Source: an uncultured Clostridia bacterium (GTDB lineage Bacteria; Bacillota; Clostridia; TANB77; CAG-508). From it: a stretch of DNA of 18,635 nucleotides. Location of the stretch: contig CAKOYB010000016.1 of NCBI GenBank assembly GCA_934130435.1, positions 1-18,635 of the forward strand. Direction: 5' to 3'. Positions 7,393 to 15,887 of this stretch are shown here, one piece after another (position 1 is the stretch's first letter; the number at the start of each line of letters is the position of its first letter). The notes under the pieces are model-generated. The model worked only from the letters and a program-made list of their open reading frames with translations. It was not told the origin of the DNA and searched no databases. The position numbers and the translations under genes were made by a program.

Positions 7393-8052
7393 TTACTCTT
7401 TTAATTTGTTTATTGTTTCTCCATAATCTTTAGAATTAATTATACTAGTTCCTGCTACTATTATGTTTGCTCCTGCATCTTTTAATTTACCAACATTTTC
7501 TGTATTAATTCCTCCGTCAACTTCAATATCTATATCTATATTTTCATCTTTTAAATACTTTTTCATATTCTTAACTTTTTCAATTGTATGTTCTATTAAT
7601 TTTTGTCCTCCTTTACCAGGCTCAACTGTCATAATTAATACCATATGTATAAGATTTGTAAACTCATAAATTTCTTCCAAAGGTGTGTCTGGCTTTATTG
7701 CCAATCCTACCTTTATATTATTATTTTTAATATAGTTAATAGTATTAATTAATTCCTTTTTATCATTAAAAGATTCATAATGAATCGTAATAATATTTGG
7801 ATTAAATGGAATAAAAGCATTAATATATGTTATTGGTTCCTCAACCATTAAATGGATATCTAGCGGAGTATTAGATATTAGTTTTATGCTGCTACAATAT
7901 TTTTGCATTAATTCATTTGTATTATTTTCAACAAACTTGCCATCCATTACATCTATGTGAAAATAATTAGTCTTTCCGATTTCCAAATTATATATAACAG
8001 GTATTAAATCCTCTTTACTTATAGATAATATAGATGTTGAAATTTCTACCAT
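7393..8052 (-). CDS. rpe: Ribulose-phosphate 3-epimerase
   Basis: Interconverts ribulose 5-phosphate and xylulose 5-phosphate in the pentose phosphate pathway; a TIM barrel of 219 residues. Metal and catalytic residues are kept: H32 and D34 in HIDVMDG, H67 in DIHLMVEEP, D179 in EVDGGI. Several motif positions differ from the usual form: STSILS for APSILS, GKFVENNT for GHFVPNIT, and MTVEPGKGGQ for MSVNPGFGGQ, so it is a divergent member. The start overlaps the last seven bases of rsgA, which suggests coupled translation, and GGGAGG lies inside rsgA. The rsgA-rpe order is the same as in Bacillus. Confidence 0.92.
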   Translation of the reverse strand: MVEISTSILSISKEDLIPVIYNLEIGKTNYFHIDVMDGKFVENNTNELMQKYCSSIKLISNTPLDIHLMVEEPITYINAFIPFNPNIITIHYESFNDKKELINTINYIKNNNIKVGLAIKPDTPLEEIYEFTNLIHMVLIMTVEPGKGGQKLIEHTIEKVKNMKKYLKDENIDIDIEVDGGINTENVGKLKDAGANIIVAGTSIINSKDYGETINKLKE

Positions 8053-8912
8053 TTATATTCCTCCCTTTCTTTTAGTTCATCATATATTTTCTTGTAATTA
8101 CTATATCTTGTTTCAGATATCAAACCATTCTGTAATGCTTTTTTTATACCACAAGCTTTTTCTTTAATATGAGTGCAATTAGAATATTCACATCTGTCTG
8201 AGCTTAATTTAAACTCTTTAAAGTATTTATATAATTCTTTATATGGGATTTCATATACATCAAAATTTGAAAAGCCTGGAGTATCTGCTATATATGTATT
8301 AGGTTCAATTTCATATAGCTTTACAGACGTAGTTGTGTTTTTTCCTCTATTATTTTTGCTAATTTCACCTTCAAGTGTCTTGTCTTGCTCAAATATTGCA
8401 TTTATTAGAGTAGATTTTCCAACTCCTGAATTTCCAGAAAATACGCTTGTTTCATTAGCTAAAGCTCTTTTTAATTCATCAATATTTAACTTATCTTTTG
8501 CATTTGTCTTTATAACTTTATACCCTACTTTTAAATAGATATTTTCTATTTGAGCTGCTTTTTCTTCATCTAAGTCAATTTTATTTATAAGAATAACTGG
8601 TTTAATATTTAAAAATTCAGAATATGCAAGTTGCTTGTCTAGCATTAATAAATCAATTGCCGGTTTTTTTATTGAAACTACTAATACTATTTGTGATACA
8701 TTAGCTATTTTAGGCCTTTTTATATATGTATGTCTGTTTTTAACTTCTAAAATTGTATTCGTTTCATCTTCTATTATTACATTATCTCCCACAACTGGTT
8801 TTATTTCTTCTGTTTTAAATTTTCCTTTTGATGAACATTTATATTGTTTTTTATCAGCTTCTACAAAAAAAGCATTTGATATTATATTGGTTATTTTTCC
8901 TTCTCTTTTCAT
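8046..8912 (-). CDS. rsgA: Ribosome small-subunit biogenesis GTPase RsgA
   Basis: A circularly permuted GTPase that helps mature the 30S subunit. Order in the 288 residues: an N-terminal OB fold, G4 NKID (110-113), G1 GNSGVGKST (160-168), G3 DTPG (210-213), and a C-terminal zinc motif C241/C246/H248/C254. An upstream TTG (8930) also opens the frame, but the ATG at 8912 sits just after AGAGGA and starts MKREGKI, so I prefer it. It follows the PASTA kinase gene after a short hairpin. Bacillus CpgA (RsgA) is a PrkC substrate, so the neighbourhood fits its regulation. Confidence 0.95.
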   Translation of the reverse strand: MKREGKITNIISNAFFVEADKKQYKCSSKGKFKTEEIKPVVGDNVIIEDETNTILEVKNRHTYIKRPKIANVSQIVLVVSIKKPAIDLLMLDKQLAYSEFLNIKPVILINKIDLDEEKAAQIENIYLKVGYKVIKTNAKDKLNIDELKRALANETSVFSGNSGVGKSTLINAIFEQDKTLEGEISKNNRGKNTTTSVKLYEIEPNTYIADTPGFSNFDVYEIPYKELYKYFKEFKLSSDRCEYSNCTHIKEKACGIKKALQNGLISETRYSNYKKIYDELKEREEYKW

Positions 8913-8931
8913 ATTTCCTCTTAATTTCAAA

Positions 8932-8959
8932 GAAGGCGGACATAATATTTGTCCGCTTC
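8932..8959 (-). terminator. Hairpin between kinase gene and rsgA
   Basis: Arms GCGGACA/TGTCCGC extended by GAA/TTC with one bulge, just after the kinase stop. The T run after it on the minus strand is poor (CTTCTTTG), and the rsgA ribosome binding site follows at once. It may be a weak terminator or an mRNA processing or stability element that lowers expression of rsgA-rpe. Confidence 0.5.
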
Positions 8960-8976
8960 CTTATTGTGTTTAAATA

Positions 8977-10923
8977 TTAGTCTATCGTAATTGATGTTTC
9001 GCTTTCTAAGTCCATTCCGGTTTCACTTTTCTTTACACCATTAATTAATACTTTTATTTGAACATATCCTTTATTTGTAAATGTTTTTGAAATACTTTCA
9101 ATTGATGGATTTACTTCTTCAGAATAAATTGCTGCATCATTTACTCTTATTTCTAATTTTACTTTTTTCTCAGTAACACCATCTTTCTCGTATTCAATCT
9201 TTCCTTCTAGCAAAGATTTTACATTTACATTGATAGTTCCCTTTTTAGATGTTGGCAAAGAATTAACCGTTATTGTTATTGTAGAGTCTTTTTCAACTTC
9301 TGAGTCTGCTTCTAGACTTTGGTCAATAACTGTATTGTCGTTTTGAGAATCATCTCTTCCTCTTTCAACAGTTTTTAATTTTAATCCATTTTCTTTAATT
9401 AATTTTCTTGCTTCATCTTCAGTTTTTCCAATTAAGTTTGGAACTGTAACTTTTTCTGCTCCTTTGCTGACTTTTATTGTTATTGTTTCGCCAGAATCAA
9501 TTTCTTGATCCGCCTTAATGCTCTGTTCAAATACATAACCTGCTTCAGTTTCTTTTTTGTATTCTTGTTCAATTTTTACTACTAGTCCTAATTCTTCAAG
9601 TTTAGAAACAGCTTCTTCTTGTTTTAGTTCCGTAACTTTTGGAACTTTTACTATATTTCTTCCTTTGCTTATTATAACTGTTATTGTACTTCCTTCTTTT
9701 ATTGTATAGTTTTGAATATATGCTGGGTCTTGTGAAATTATACATCCGGCTTGAATATCCTTGTTATATTCTTCTCCTCCTACAACAAATTTAAGCTTAC
9801 TATCTTCTACTATTTTTTGTGCTTCACTTTGCTCTTTTTCTACTAAATTTGGAATTTGTACATCTTTTTTAGATGTTACATTAATTATAATACTTGTTAT
9901 TAATATTGTTAGTGCAAAAAGTATTATTCCTCCCATTATACTACATAAAACTTTATGCTCACTTACAAATTTTTTAAATCCTTTAAGTTCTTTTGTTTCT
10001 TTCTTTTCTTCATCCTCCATTGACTTATCATATATAGTAGATAGTCTTTGAGTTGGAAAATCATTTCCTATTCTATTTGATGCTACAAAGTCTCCATCTG
10101 GATCTTTTAAAGATTTGCTCAAGTCTCTAAGCATAATTGTTGCATTTTGATATCTTAGATTTGTGTCTTTCTCCATTGCTTTCATTATTATGTCATTAAC
10201 TGCCTTAGGTACTGATGGATTAACCTTCTTAGGCTCTACTGGTTTTTCTTGCATGTGTTTCAAAGCTACTGAAACTGGTGTGTCTGCATCAAAAGGCACT
10301 TTTCCTGTAACCATTTCATACAAAACAACTCCTAAAGAGTATAAATCAGATTTAGCATCTGTATAACCTCCTCTTGCATGTTCAGGTGAAAAATAGTGAA
10401 CTGAACCGATCGTTGTTCCAAATGCTGTTATTGTAGAATTTGATACAGCCTTAGCTATTCCAAAATCAGTTACTTTGGCAATTCCGTCTTCTGTAATTAT
10501 TATATTATGTGGTTTTATGTCTCTATGCACTATATTGTTTTTATGTGCAGTTTCTAATGCTGAAGCAATTTGTATTGCGACATTTACAGACCATTTCCAT
10601 GAAAGGGCACCATCTTCACTTATTATTTCTTTTAGTGTTTTACCTTTAATTAATTCCATTACAATGTAGTGTAAATCTCCTTCGCATCCAACATCATAAA
10701 CTGAAACTATATTAGGATGAGTTAAACTTGCAACTGCCTGTGCTTCTGTATTAAATCTTTTTATAAATTCTTCATCTGTAGTAAATTCATCCCTTAATAT
10801 TTTAACAGCCACAAATCTATTAAGGACATGACATTTAGCTTTGTAAACTGTTGCCATTCCACCATTTCCTATTTTTTCGATTATCTCATACCTATTTCCT
10901 AATAATCTACCCTCTAATTTCAT
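8977..10923 (-). CDS. prkC: PASTA-domain Ser/Thr protein kinase
   Basis: A membrane Ser/Thr kinase of the PrkC/PknB/Stk1 family, 648 residues. Kinase domain residues about 12-270: GNGGMATV loop 19-26, Lys41, alpha-C Glu60, HRDIKPHN with Asp135, DFG at 153-155. After a juxtamembrane linker with Thr-rich phosphosite candidates (PTQRLST) there is one membrane helix near 330-350, then three extracellular PASTA repeats (start QIPNLV, KVPKVT, TVPNLI) that bind peptidoglycan fragments. A beta-rich domain of roughly 90 residues ends the protein. In spore formers this kinase senses muropeptides during germination. The ribosome binding site (GGAGG) is 13 bases before the ATG, an unusually long gap with no nearer start. 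The partner phosphatase gene is immediately upstream. Confidence 0.96.
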   Translation of the reverse strand: MKLEGRLLGNRYEIIEKIGNGGMATVYKAKCHVLNRFVAVKILRDEFTTDEEFIKRFNTEAQAVASLTHPNIVSVYDVGCEGDLHYIVMELIKGKTLKEIISEDGALSWKWSVNVAIQIASALETAHKNNIVHRDIKPHNIIITEDGIAKVTDFGIAKAVSNSTITAFGTTIGSVHYFSPEHARGGYTDAKSDLYSLGVVLYEMVTGKVPFDADTPVSVALKHMQEKPVEPKKVNPSVPKAVNDIIMKAMEKDTNLRYQNATIMLRDLSKSLKDPDGDFVASNRIGNDFPTQRLSTIYDKSMEDEEKKETKELKGFKKFVSEHKVLCSIMGGIILFALTILITSIIINVTSKKDVQIPNLVEKEQSEAQKIVEDSKLKFVVGGEEYNKDIQAGCIISQDPAYIQNYTIKEGSTITVIISKGRNIVKVPKVTELKQEEAVSKLEELGLVVKIEQEYKKETEAGYVFEQSIKADQEIDSGETITIKVSKGAEKVTVPNLIGKTEDEARKLIKENGLKLKTVERGRDDSQNDNTVIDQSLEADSEVEKDSTITITVNSLPTSKKGTINVNVKSLLEGKIEYEKDGVTEKKVKLEIRVNDAAIYSEEVNPSIESISKTFTNKGYVQIKVLINGVKKSETGMDLESETSITID

Positions 10924-10977
10924 AATAATATTGTAACCTCCGAATTTTAATTTAATTTATCTTTTTATAGGCTGCTA

Positions 10978-11709
10978 TTAATTGTTTATTACAATAACTG
11001 TAGTTATATTATCTAAACCACCAGCTTCATTTGCCATATCTATCAATTTATTAGCACAATTCTCAGTGTTATTTATAATTGTATTATAAATATCTATATC
11101 ACTTACCATATTTGTTAAACCATCTGATGTCATAACAATTATATCATCTTTTAAAAATCCCCTAACCATCAGATCCGCTTCTACAAATGGTGTACACCCC
11201 AAAGCTTTTGTAAGCATATTTTTTTTAGGATGACTTACGGCTTCTTCTTTTGTTATTTTTCCTTCTTTTACCAGTTTTTGTACATAGCTATGATCTGCAG
11301 TAAGTTTCCTAATTATGTTTTTTCTTATTCTATAAACCCTACTATCTCCTATGTGACCAATATATGCTCTATTATTATATATTAATGTTATTTCAATTGT
11401 AGTACCCATTCCTTCTAGTTCTTTATCTTCTTTTGATTTTTCAAATACTATCATGTTTGCATATTCTATTGCATCACTTATAAGTTTTAATATTGTTTCT
11501 TTATTATGTTCAATTGAAGAAAAATTACTTTCTATATAATTTTTAGCAGATACAATAGCAAGTTTACTAGCTATTTCTCCTCCATTATATCCTCCCATTC
11601 CATCTGCCAAAATAAATAATCCCACATTATTATTAGGTAATGAAACGTAATATGAATCTTGATTTGTTTCTCTTGCTTTACCAATATCTGATTTAGCAAA
11701 AACTTTCAT
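10978..11709 (-). CDS. prpC: PP2C-type Ser/Thr phosphatase
   Basis: A metal-dependent phosphatase of 243 residues that reverses the action of the adjacent PASTA kinase. All PPM motifs are present: SDIGKARETNQD (Asp18), LADGMGGYNGGE (Asp36, Gly37), GTTIE, HIGDSR, LTADHS, MTSDGL, and GGLDNITTV near the end. It is cytosolic with no membrane segment. The start ATG at 11709 lies 18 bases after the rlmN stop, and its AAGGAG overlaps the end of rlmN, so the two are one transcript. The order rlmN-prpC-prkC is conserved in Firmicutes. Confidence 0.96.
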   Translation of the reverse strand: MKVFAKSDIGKARETNQDSYYVSLPNNNVGLFILADGMGGYNGGEIASKLAIVSAKNYIESNFSSIEHNKETILKLISDAIEYANMIVFEKSKEDKELEGMGTTIEITLIYNNRAYIGHIGDSRVYRIRKNIIRKLTADHSYVQKLVKEGKITKEEAVSHPKKNMLTKALGCTPFVEADLMVRGFLKDDIIVMTSDGLTNMVSDIDIYNTIINNTENCANKLIDMANEAGGLDNITTVIVINN

Positions 11710-11727
11710 ATATTATCTTTTACTCCT

Positions 11728-12747
11728 TTACAAATTCTTCTTTCTAAGCTGTCCACATGCTGCATCTATATCTGTTCCCAACTCTCTTCTAATTGTAGCA
11801 ACTATTCCTTTTGAATTAAGGTAGTCTCTAAATTTTATTATATTTTCGTTGCTGCTCTTATTATACTGTTTATTATCAATTTCATTAATTGGAATAAGAT
11901 TTACGTGGCATAACATTCCTTTTAATAAGTTTACTAGTTTTTGTGCATCTTCTATGTTGTCATTTTTATTTTTAGCTAATGCATATTCAAATGATATTCT
12001 TTTATTTGTTTTCTCTATGTAATATTTACATGCTTTTATAAGTTCTTTTATATTATATGTATTATTAATTGGCATCATTGAACTTCTTTTTTCATCCGTA
12101 GTAGCATGTAGTGATACCGATAAGGTACATTGCAAATTTTTTTCTGCTAACTCATAAATTTTAGGTACTAAGCCACTTGTAGATATACTAATATGTCTTG
12201 CTCCAATGTTCAATCCCTTCTGGTCATTTATAATCTTTATTGAGTTCATAACATTGTCAAAATTATCTAAGGGTTCTCCTATTCCCATAAAAACTATATT
12301 TGATATTTTAACTCCAGTGTCCTGTTCTACAGCTATTATTTGTTCAACAATTTCTCCTGCAGTTAAATTTCTTTCAAATTTAATTCCAGTAGATGCGCAA
12401 AATTTGCATCCCATTTTGCAACCAACTTGCGATGATACGCATATACTCATTCCATGATGATATTCCATTAGAACTGTTTCTATTGCATTACCGTCTAGAA
12501 TATCAAATAAGTACTTTTTAGTGCCGTCTTTTGATTCTTGTTTTTTTATTATCTTAAAATTGCATATAGTAAATTGCTCCTTTAACTTTTGTCGTAACTG
12601 AATAGATATATTGGTCATTTCATCAAAGTCATGTACTTTATTTACATATATCCATTTAAAAACTTGTTCTGCTCTATACGGTTTTTCTCCAATATTTATA
12701 AATTCTTCTTTTAATTCATCTAAATTATAATCTTTAATATTTTTCAT
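11728..12747 (-). CDS. rlmN: 23S rRNA/tRNA adenine-C2 methyltransferase RlmN
   Basis: A radical SAM enzyme that methylates C2 of A2503 in 23S rRNA and A37 of some tRNAs. Of the 339 residues, C110-x3-C114-x2-C117 hold the 4Fe-4S cluster. C103 (in SICVSS) and C331 (in GTDIDAACGQLR) correspond to the two non-cluster Cys of E. coli RlmN, the latter taking up the methyl group. The frame is open upstream to 12783, but those starts overlap the promoter -10 and lack a ribosome binding site. The ATG at 12747, after GAGAAG, is preferred. First gene of the kinase/phosphatase operon. Confidence 0.95.
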   Translation of the reverse strand: MKNIKDYNLDELKEEFINIGEKPYRAEQVFKWIYVNKVHDFDEMTNISIQLRQKLKEQFTICNFKIIKKQESKDGTKKYLFDILDGNAIETVLMEYHHGMSICVSSQVGCKMGCKFCASTGIKFERNLTAGEIVEQIIAVEQDTGVKISNIVFMGIGEPLDNFDNVMNSIKIINDQKGLNIGARHISISTSGLVPKIYELAEKNLQCTLSVSLHATTDEKRSSMMPINNTYNIKELIKACKYYIEKTNKRISFEYALAKNKNDNIEDAQKLVNLLKGMLCHVNLIPINEIDNKQYNKSSNENIIKFRDYLNSKGIVATIRRELGTDIDAACGQLRKKNL

Positions 12748-12773
12748 AATATTCTTCTCTTTATTCAACATAA

Positions 12774-12802
12774 AATATATCATAATATTATTTATAATAC
12801 AA
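12774..12802 (-). promoter_or_regulatory. Promoter of the rlmN operon
   Basis: -35 TTGTAT (12797-12802), 17-base spacer, -10 TATATT (12774-12779) on the minus strand, about 27 bases before the chosen rlmN start. It would drive rlmN-prpC-prkC and perhaps rsgA-rpe. Confidence 0.5.
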
Positions 12803-12831
12803 GTGCTTTTTATATTATTTTAAACTAAATA

Positions 12832-12853
12832 TAGCAGACCTTTTGGTCTGCTA
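12832..12853 (-). terminator. Terminator of the SSB-like gene
   Basis: Perfect nine-base arms TAGCAGACC/GGTCTGCTA with a four-base loop shortly after the stop codon. The tail (TATTTAGTTT) is only moderately T-rich. It separates this gene from the rlmN promoter. Confidence 0.7.
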
Positions 12854-12875
12854 CTTTATATTTATTTTTTCTACT

Positions 12876-13553
12876 TTATACTACAGCCTCTTGTTCTTCA
12901 TCTTCTGTCTTGTTAACAACTTCTAAACTAGCTATTGACACTTCATATGCAACTTTATTTTCTACTGTGCCATCTTCATGCTTCTTTTCATAATTTCTTG
13001 ATTGTACTCTTCCTATTATCTTTACTTCTGTGCCAGTTGGTAAGTTTTGACAAAATCTAGCATTTCTTCCCCATGCAATTGATGGGATATAGTCTGATTT
13101 ATTATAAGCTCTATTAACCGCAAGTAATATATCTGCAATTTCCCTTCCAAATGGAGTTTGTCTATATATTGGTTTCTTACATATATATCCTATTAATATA
13201 ACTTCATTTGATGTTTTTTTAGTTTCTTCTATTTCTTCTTCTGATAAACTGCTTTCAGTTAAAATGTCTTTTGCAAACACTGTTAGTATTAGTTTATTTC
13301 TTTCATTTTCATAACTATTATAAGATCTAAATTGTCCTTTTACTAATAATTTATTTCCAATTTGTAATAAATCATCATTAATAATTCTTTCTGATGCTGT
13401 TACTGGTATGATATCTGAAGTATTGCTTAATCTTGGTACTTCCATATCAAATATGTAAAATTTTTCTCCATATATTTCATGACTAAATCTTTTTTCGCTT
13501 GTTACTTTTCCAACCAAAACTAAATGGTTATTATCTGAATAATTTGTATCCAA
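12876..13553 (-). CDS. Tandem OB-fold SSB-like protein
   Basis: A protein of 225 residues made of two SSB-type OB folds joined by an acidic linker (SSLSEEEIEETKK). The second half has the typical SSB stretch SIAWGRNARFCQNLPTGTEVK. The first half has the matching pattern NKLLVKGQFRSYNS. Two folds in one chain would give four OB folds as a dimer, like SSBs of Deinococcus type, although the acidic C-terminal tip (EDEEQEAVV) lacks the usual DDDIPF ending. The start is a TTG at 13553 behind GGGAGG. Likely single-strand DNA binding; whether it is the replicative SSB or an extra one cannot be told here. Confidence 0.75.
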   Translation of the reverse strand: MDTNYSDNNHLVLVGKVTSEKRFSHEIYGEKFYIFDMEVPRLSNTSDIIPVTASERIINDDLLQIGNKLLVKGQFRSYNSYENERNKLILTVFAKDILTESSLSEEEIEETKKTSNEVILIGYICKKPIYRQTPFGREIADILLAVNRAYNKSDYIPSIAWGRNARFCQNLPTGTEVKIIGRVQSRNYEKKHEDGTVENKVAYEVSIASLEVVNKTEDEEQEAVV

Positions 13554-13645
13554 TTTAATTCCTCCCTGATATATTTATTTTTTTATCTACTGTATTCTAT
13601 TCATAAAGATTAATTTTATACTTACTTTCGTATCGTACATTTACT

Positions 13646-13674
13646 ATTATACTACCATTTCCTGGTTTTGTCTA
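13646..13674 (-). promoter_or_regulatory. Promoter of the SSB-like gene
   Basis: -35 TAGACA (13669-13674), 17-base spacer, perfect -10 TATAAT (13646-13651) on the minus strand. The leader to the TTG start is nearly 90 bases. The spacer end GGTAG before the -10 matches that of the rRNA-type promoter at the left edge. Confidence 0.7.
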
Positions 13675-13739
13675 CATAAAAAGTTAAAATTGCATATTTT
13701 TTCTTTATTTTTGTTCAAAAATTCTTTTAAATTAGGCAT

Positions 13740-14201
13740 TTAGTGACTCTCTTTTAGTATTATTTCTACTAATTTTATCTCCATATGTTTGTTAATATTT
13801 AATTTTTCCTGTGTATTAATTTTTATTTCTTGTGGTAAAATCTCTTGATTATATATGTTTTTAAATCCTCTTTGTAAGCTCATTAGTATTTTGTTATCTT
13901 CTACACTTGATATAGTGGCTGTTGACTTATTTCTAAATCCAAATGTTATTATATTAGTTGCATCCTCTGTTTTAAAATTATAATTTGTATTTTCGTTCAT
14001 TATTATATAACTTGTCTTATTAATTATTTTTTCAATTTCTTTGAAATCTTTTTCAAGTATTATTATATCAAACTTATTCTTACATTTGTTTTCAATGTTA
14101 TTAGCATTAATTCTTTCGATAAATATTTCATTATTCATTTCTTTAATAACTTTTTCGAATTTTAAATCTTTCTTATTACCTACAATACCAATAAGATACA
14201 T
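13740..14201 (-). CDS. Unknown 153-residue protein
   Basis: The ATG at 14201 follows GAGAGG. No signal peptide or membrane helix. It begins MYLIGIVGNKKDLKFEKVI with a Rossmann-like beta-loop-alpha start, then IIILEKD, and has NIITFGFRNKSTATISSVED and LMSLQRGF in the second half. The ITFGF...ATISS pattern resembles the start of the C-terminal domain in Mur-ligase-like proteins, but the ATP-binding domain is absent, so this would be a stand-alone fragment or a distant relative. It is 21 bases downstream of the small membrane protein gene and likely co-transcribed with it. I do not recognise a function. Confidence 0.6.
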   Translation of the reverse strand: MYLIGIVGNKKDLKFEKVIKEMNNEIFIERINANNIENKCKNKFDIIILEKDFKEIEKIINKTSYIIMNENTNYNFKTEDATNIITFGFRNKSTATISSVEDNKILMSLQRGFKNIYNQEILPQEIKINTQEKLNINKHMEIKLVEIILKESH

Positions 14202-14222
14202 TTTTTACCTCTCACAAAAGTT

Positions 14223-14420
14223 TCATTTATTAGTATTTTCAATATTATTGATATTATTCACATAATTTTCTTGGATTGAATTAGTAATATTAGATGAAGT
14301 ATGTATTAATCTTACTTCTTGATTTGGAACATGATACATTGAAATGCCAAACAATATCCCTACTAGAAAAAAAGCTATAACACATGAGTATATTTTATTT
14401 TTATTTAAAAGAATAAACAT
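14223..14420 (-). CDS. 65-residue single-pass membrane protein
   Basis: The start ATG at 14420 lies five bases after GGAGG; a GTG two codons upstream is inside the ribosome binding site. One membrane helix (residues about 12-30, YSCVIAFFLVGILFGISMY) is followed by an Asn-rich tail that would face outward given the basic N-terminus (LNKNK). Followed closely by the 153-residue unknown gene. No family recognised. Confidence 0.65.
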   Translation of the reverse strand: MFILLNKNKIYSCVIAFFLVGILFGISMYHVPNQEVRLIHTSSNITNSIQENYVNNINNIENTNK

Positions 14421-14473
14421 ATGCACCTCCAGTTGTATTACTTTATAATATTCACATTTTTTAACATTATTCT

Positions 14474-14517
14474 AAAAAAGACTATTAAGCAAAATATTTC
14501 TATTATGCTTAATAGTC
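14474..14517 (-). terminator. Terminator of tyrS
   Basis: Perfect 12-base arms GACTATTAAGCA/TGCTTAATAGTC followed on the minus strand by TTTTTT. A classic intrinsic terminator just after the tyrS stop. Confidence 0.88.
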
Positions 14518-14540
14518 CAAATTATAATTATTGACATAAA

Positions 14541-15758
14541 TTATTTTTCTATTTTATAAAAAATCTTCTTACCTTTTTTTAGTATTGCATATCCTTCTTT
14601 TAAATCTTTATCATTTATTATATAGTTTATATCTGTTATTTTTTCATCATTAACACTTACTCCACCTTGTGAAATTAATGTCCTTGCTTGTCCTTTAGAT
14701 GGTGCGATTTTGGTTTCTATTAGTGCATCTACTAAACTAATTTCTGTACCCTCTATTTTTACTTTAGGCATATTTTCTATGCTTCCTTTTCCTTCAAAAA
14801 CTGCTGTTGCTGTTTCTTGTGCTTTAGTTGCTTCTTCTTCACCATGTATTAGCTTTGTAATTTCAAATGCCATAATCTTTTTTGCTTCATTTATTTTTTC
14901 ATCTTTATAATTAGATAATTCATTTACTTTTTCCATTGGTAAGAAAGTTAGTAATGATAAAACATTTTTTATGTCGTCATCATCAATATTTCTCCAATAT
15001 TGGTAAAACTCATATGGTGTTGTCTTTTCTTTATCAAGCCATAAAGCACCTTTTTCAGTTTTTCCCATCTTTTTTCCTTCTTTAGTTGTTAATAGTCTGA
15101 ATGTTAATCCATATGCTTTGTCTTCACTCATTTTGCTTATAAGTTCAACTCCGCCTATTATGTTAGACCATTGATCGTTTCCTCCTAATTGAAGCTTACA
15201 ATTATACTTGTCATGTAAATATAAAAAGTCATATGATTGCATTAGCATATATCCCATTTCGAAAAAAGTTAGTCCAGATTCCAACCTTTGTTTATAACAA
15301 TCTGCTGCAAGCATTCTATTTATAGAAAATTTTGATCCTATCTCTCTCATAAATTTTATAAATTTTAAATCTAATAACCAGTCTGCATTATTAACAATTA
15401 TTGCTGCATTTTCTCCTGTGAAATCTAAAAATCTATCTAACTGTTTTTTTATACAGCTTATATTATAGTTTATATCTTCTTTAGATAACATTTTTCTCAT
15501 ATCTGTCTTTCCTGATGGATCTCCAATAATAGCAGTTCCCCCTCCAACAAGTATAATTGGTCTATGTCCTGCTTTTTGCATTTGTGATGCTACCATTAAT
15601 GAAACAAAATGCCCAACATGTAAACTATCTGCTGTTGGATCTATTCCAATATAAAAAGAAATTTTTTCTTTTCCTAATAATTCTTTTTCCTCTTCTGGAT
15701 GAGTTAATTGTTCAATATATCCTCTCTCTTCTAATACTTCTAGTACATTTTTTTCCAT
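14541..15758 (-). CDS. tyrS: Tyrosyl-tRNA synthetase
   Basis: Charges tRNA-Tyr with tyrosine. The 405 residues are of normal length. Class I motifs are HVGH at 47-50 and KMGKT at 230-234 (the KMSKS equivalent). The tyrosine pocket shows FYIGIDPTADSLHVGH and GGNDQWSN. The last 60 or so residues form an S4 RNA-binding domain (IAPSKGQARTLISQGGV). The frame runs up to 15791, but that ATG overlaps the promoter -10; the ATG at 15758, after AAGGAAGG, is the start. No T-box leader is present, unlike many Firmicute tyrS genes. Confidence 0.96.
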   Translation of the reverse strand: MEKNVLEVLEERGYIEQLTHPEEEKELLGKEKISFYIGIDPTADSLHVGHFVSLMVASQMQKAGHRPIILVGGGTAIIGDPSGKTDMRKMLSKEDINYNISCIKKQLDRFLDFTGENAAIIVNNADWLLDLKFIKFMREIGSKFSINRMLAADCYKQRLESGLTFFEMGYMLMQSYDFLYLHDKYNCKLQLGGNDQWSNIIGGVELISKMSEDKAYGLTFRLLTTKEGKKMGKTEKGALWLDKEKTTPYEFYQYWRNIDDDDIKNVLSLLTFLPMEKVNELSNYKDEKINEAKKIMAFEITKLIHGEEEATKAQETATAVFEGKGSIENMPKVKIEGTEISLVDALIETKIAPSKGQARTLISQGGVSVNDEKITDINYIINDKDLKEGYAILKKGKKIFYKIEK

Positions 15759-15792
15759 AAAATCGCCTTCCTTTTTATATTTAATTTGCATA

Positions 15793-15821
15793 ATTATATA
15801 TTATTTAGTTTTCTTTGTCTA
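15793..15821 (-). promoter_or_regulatory. Promoter of tyrS
   Basis: -35 TAGACA (15816-15821), 17-base spacer, -10 TATAAT (15793-15798) on the minus strand. The leader would be only about 28 bases, which leaves no room for a T-box. Confidence 0.7.
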
Positions 15822-15840
15822 TACTTTTGGATTTAAAACA

Positions 15841-15868
15841 TAAAAATACAGGCTACTTCGCCTGTATT
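15841..15868 (-). terminator. Terminator of the 100-residue protein gene
   Basis: Perfect nine-base arms AATACAGGC/GCCTGTATT with a six-base loop, followed on the minus strand by TTTTATGTTTT. Confidence 0.8.
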
Positions 15869-15887
15869 TATCTTTTGTACTTTAAAA

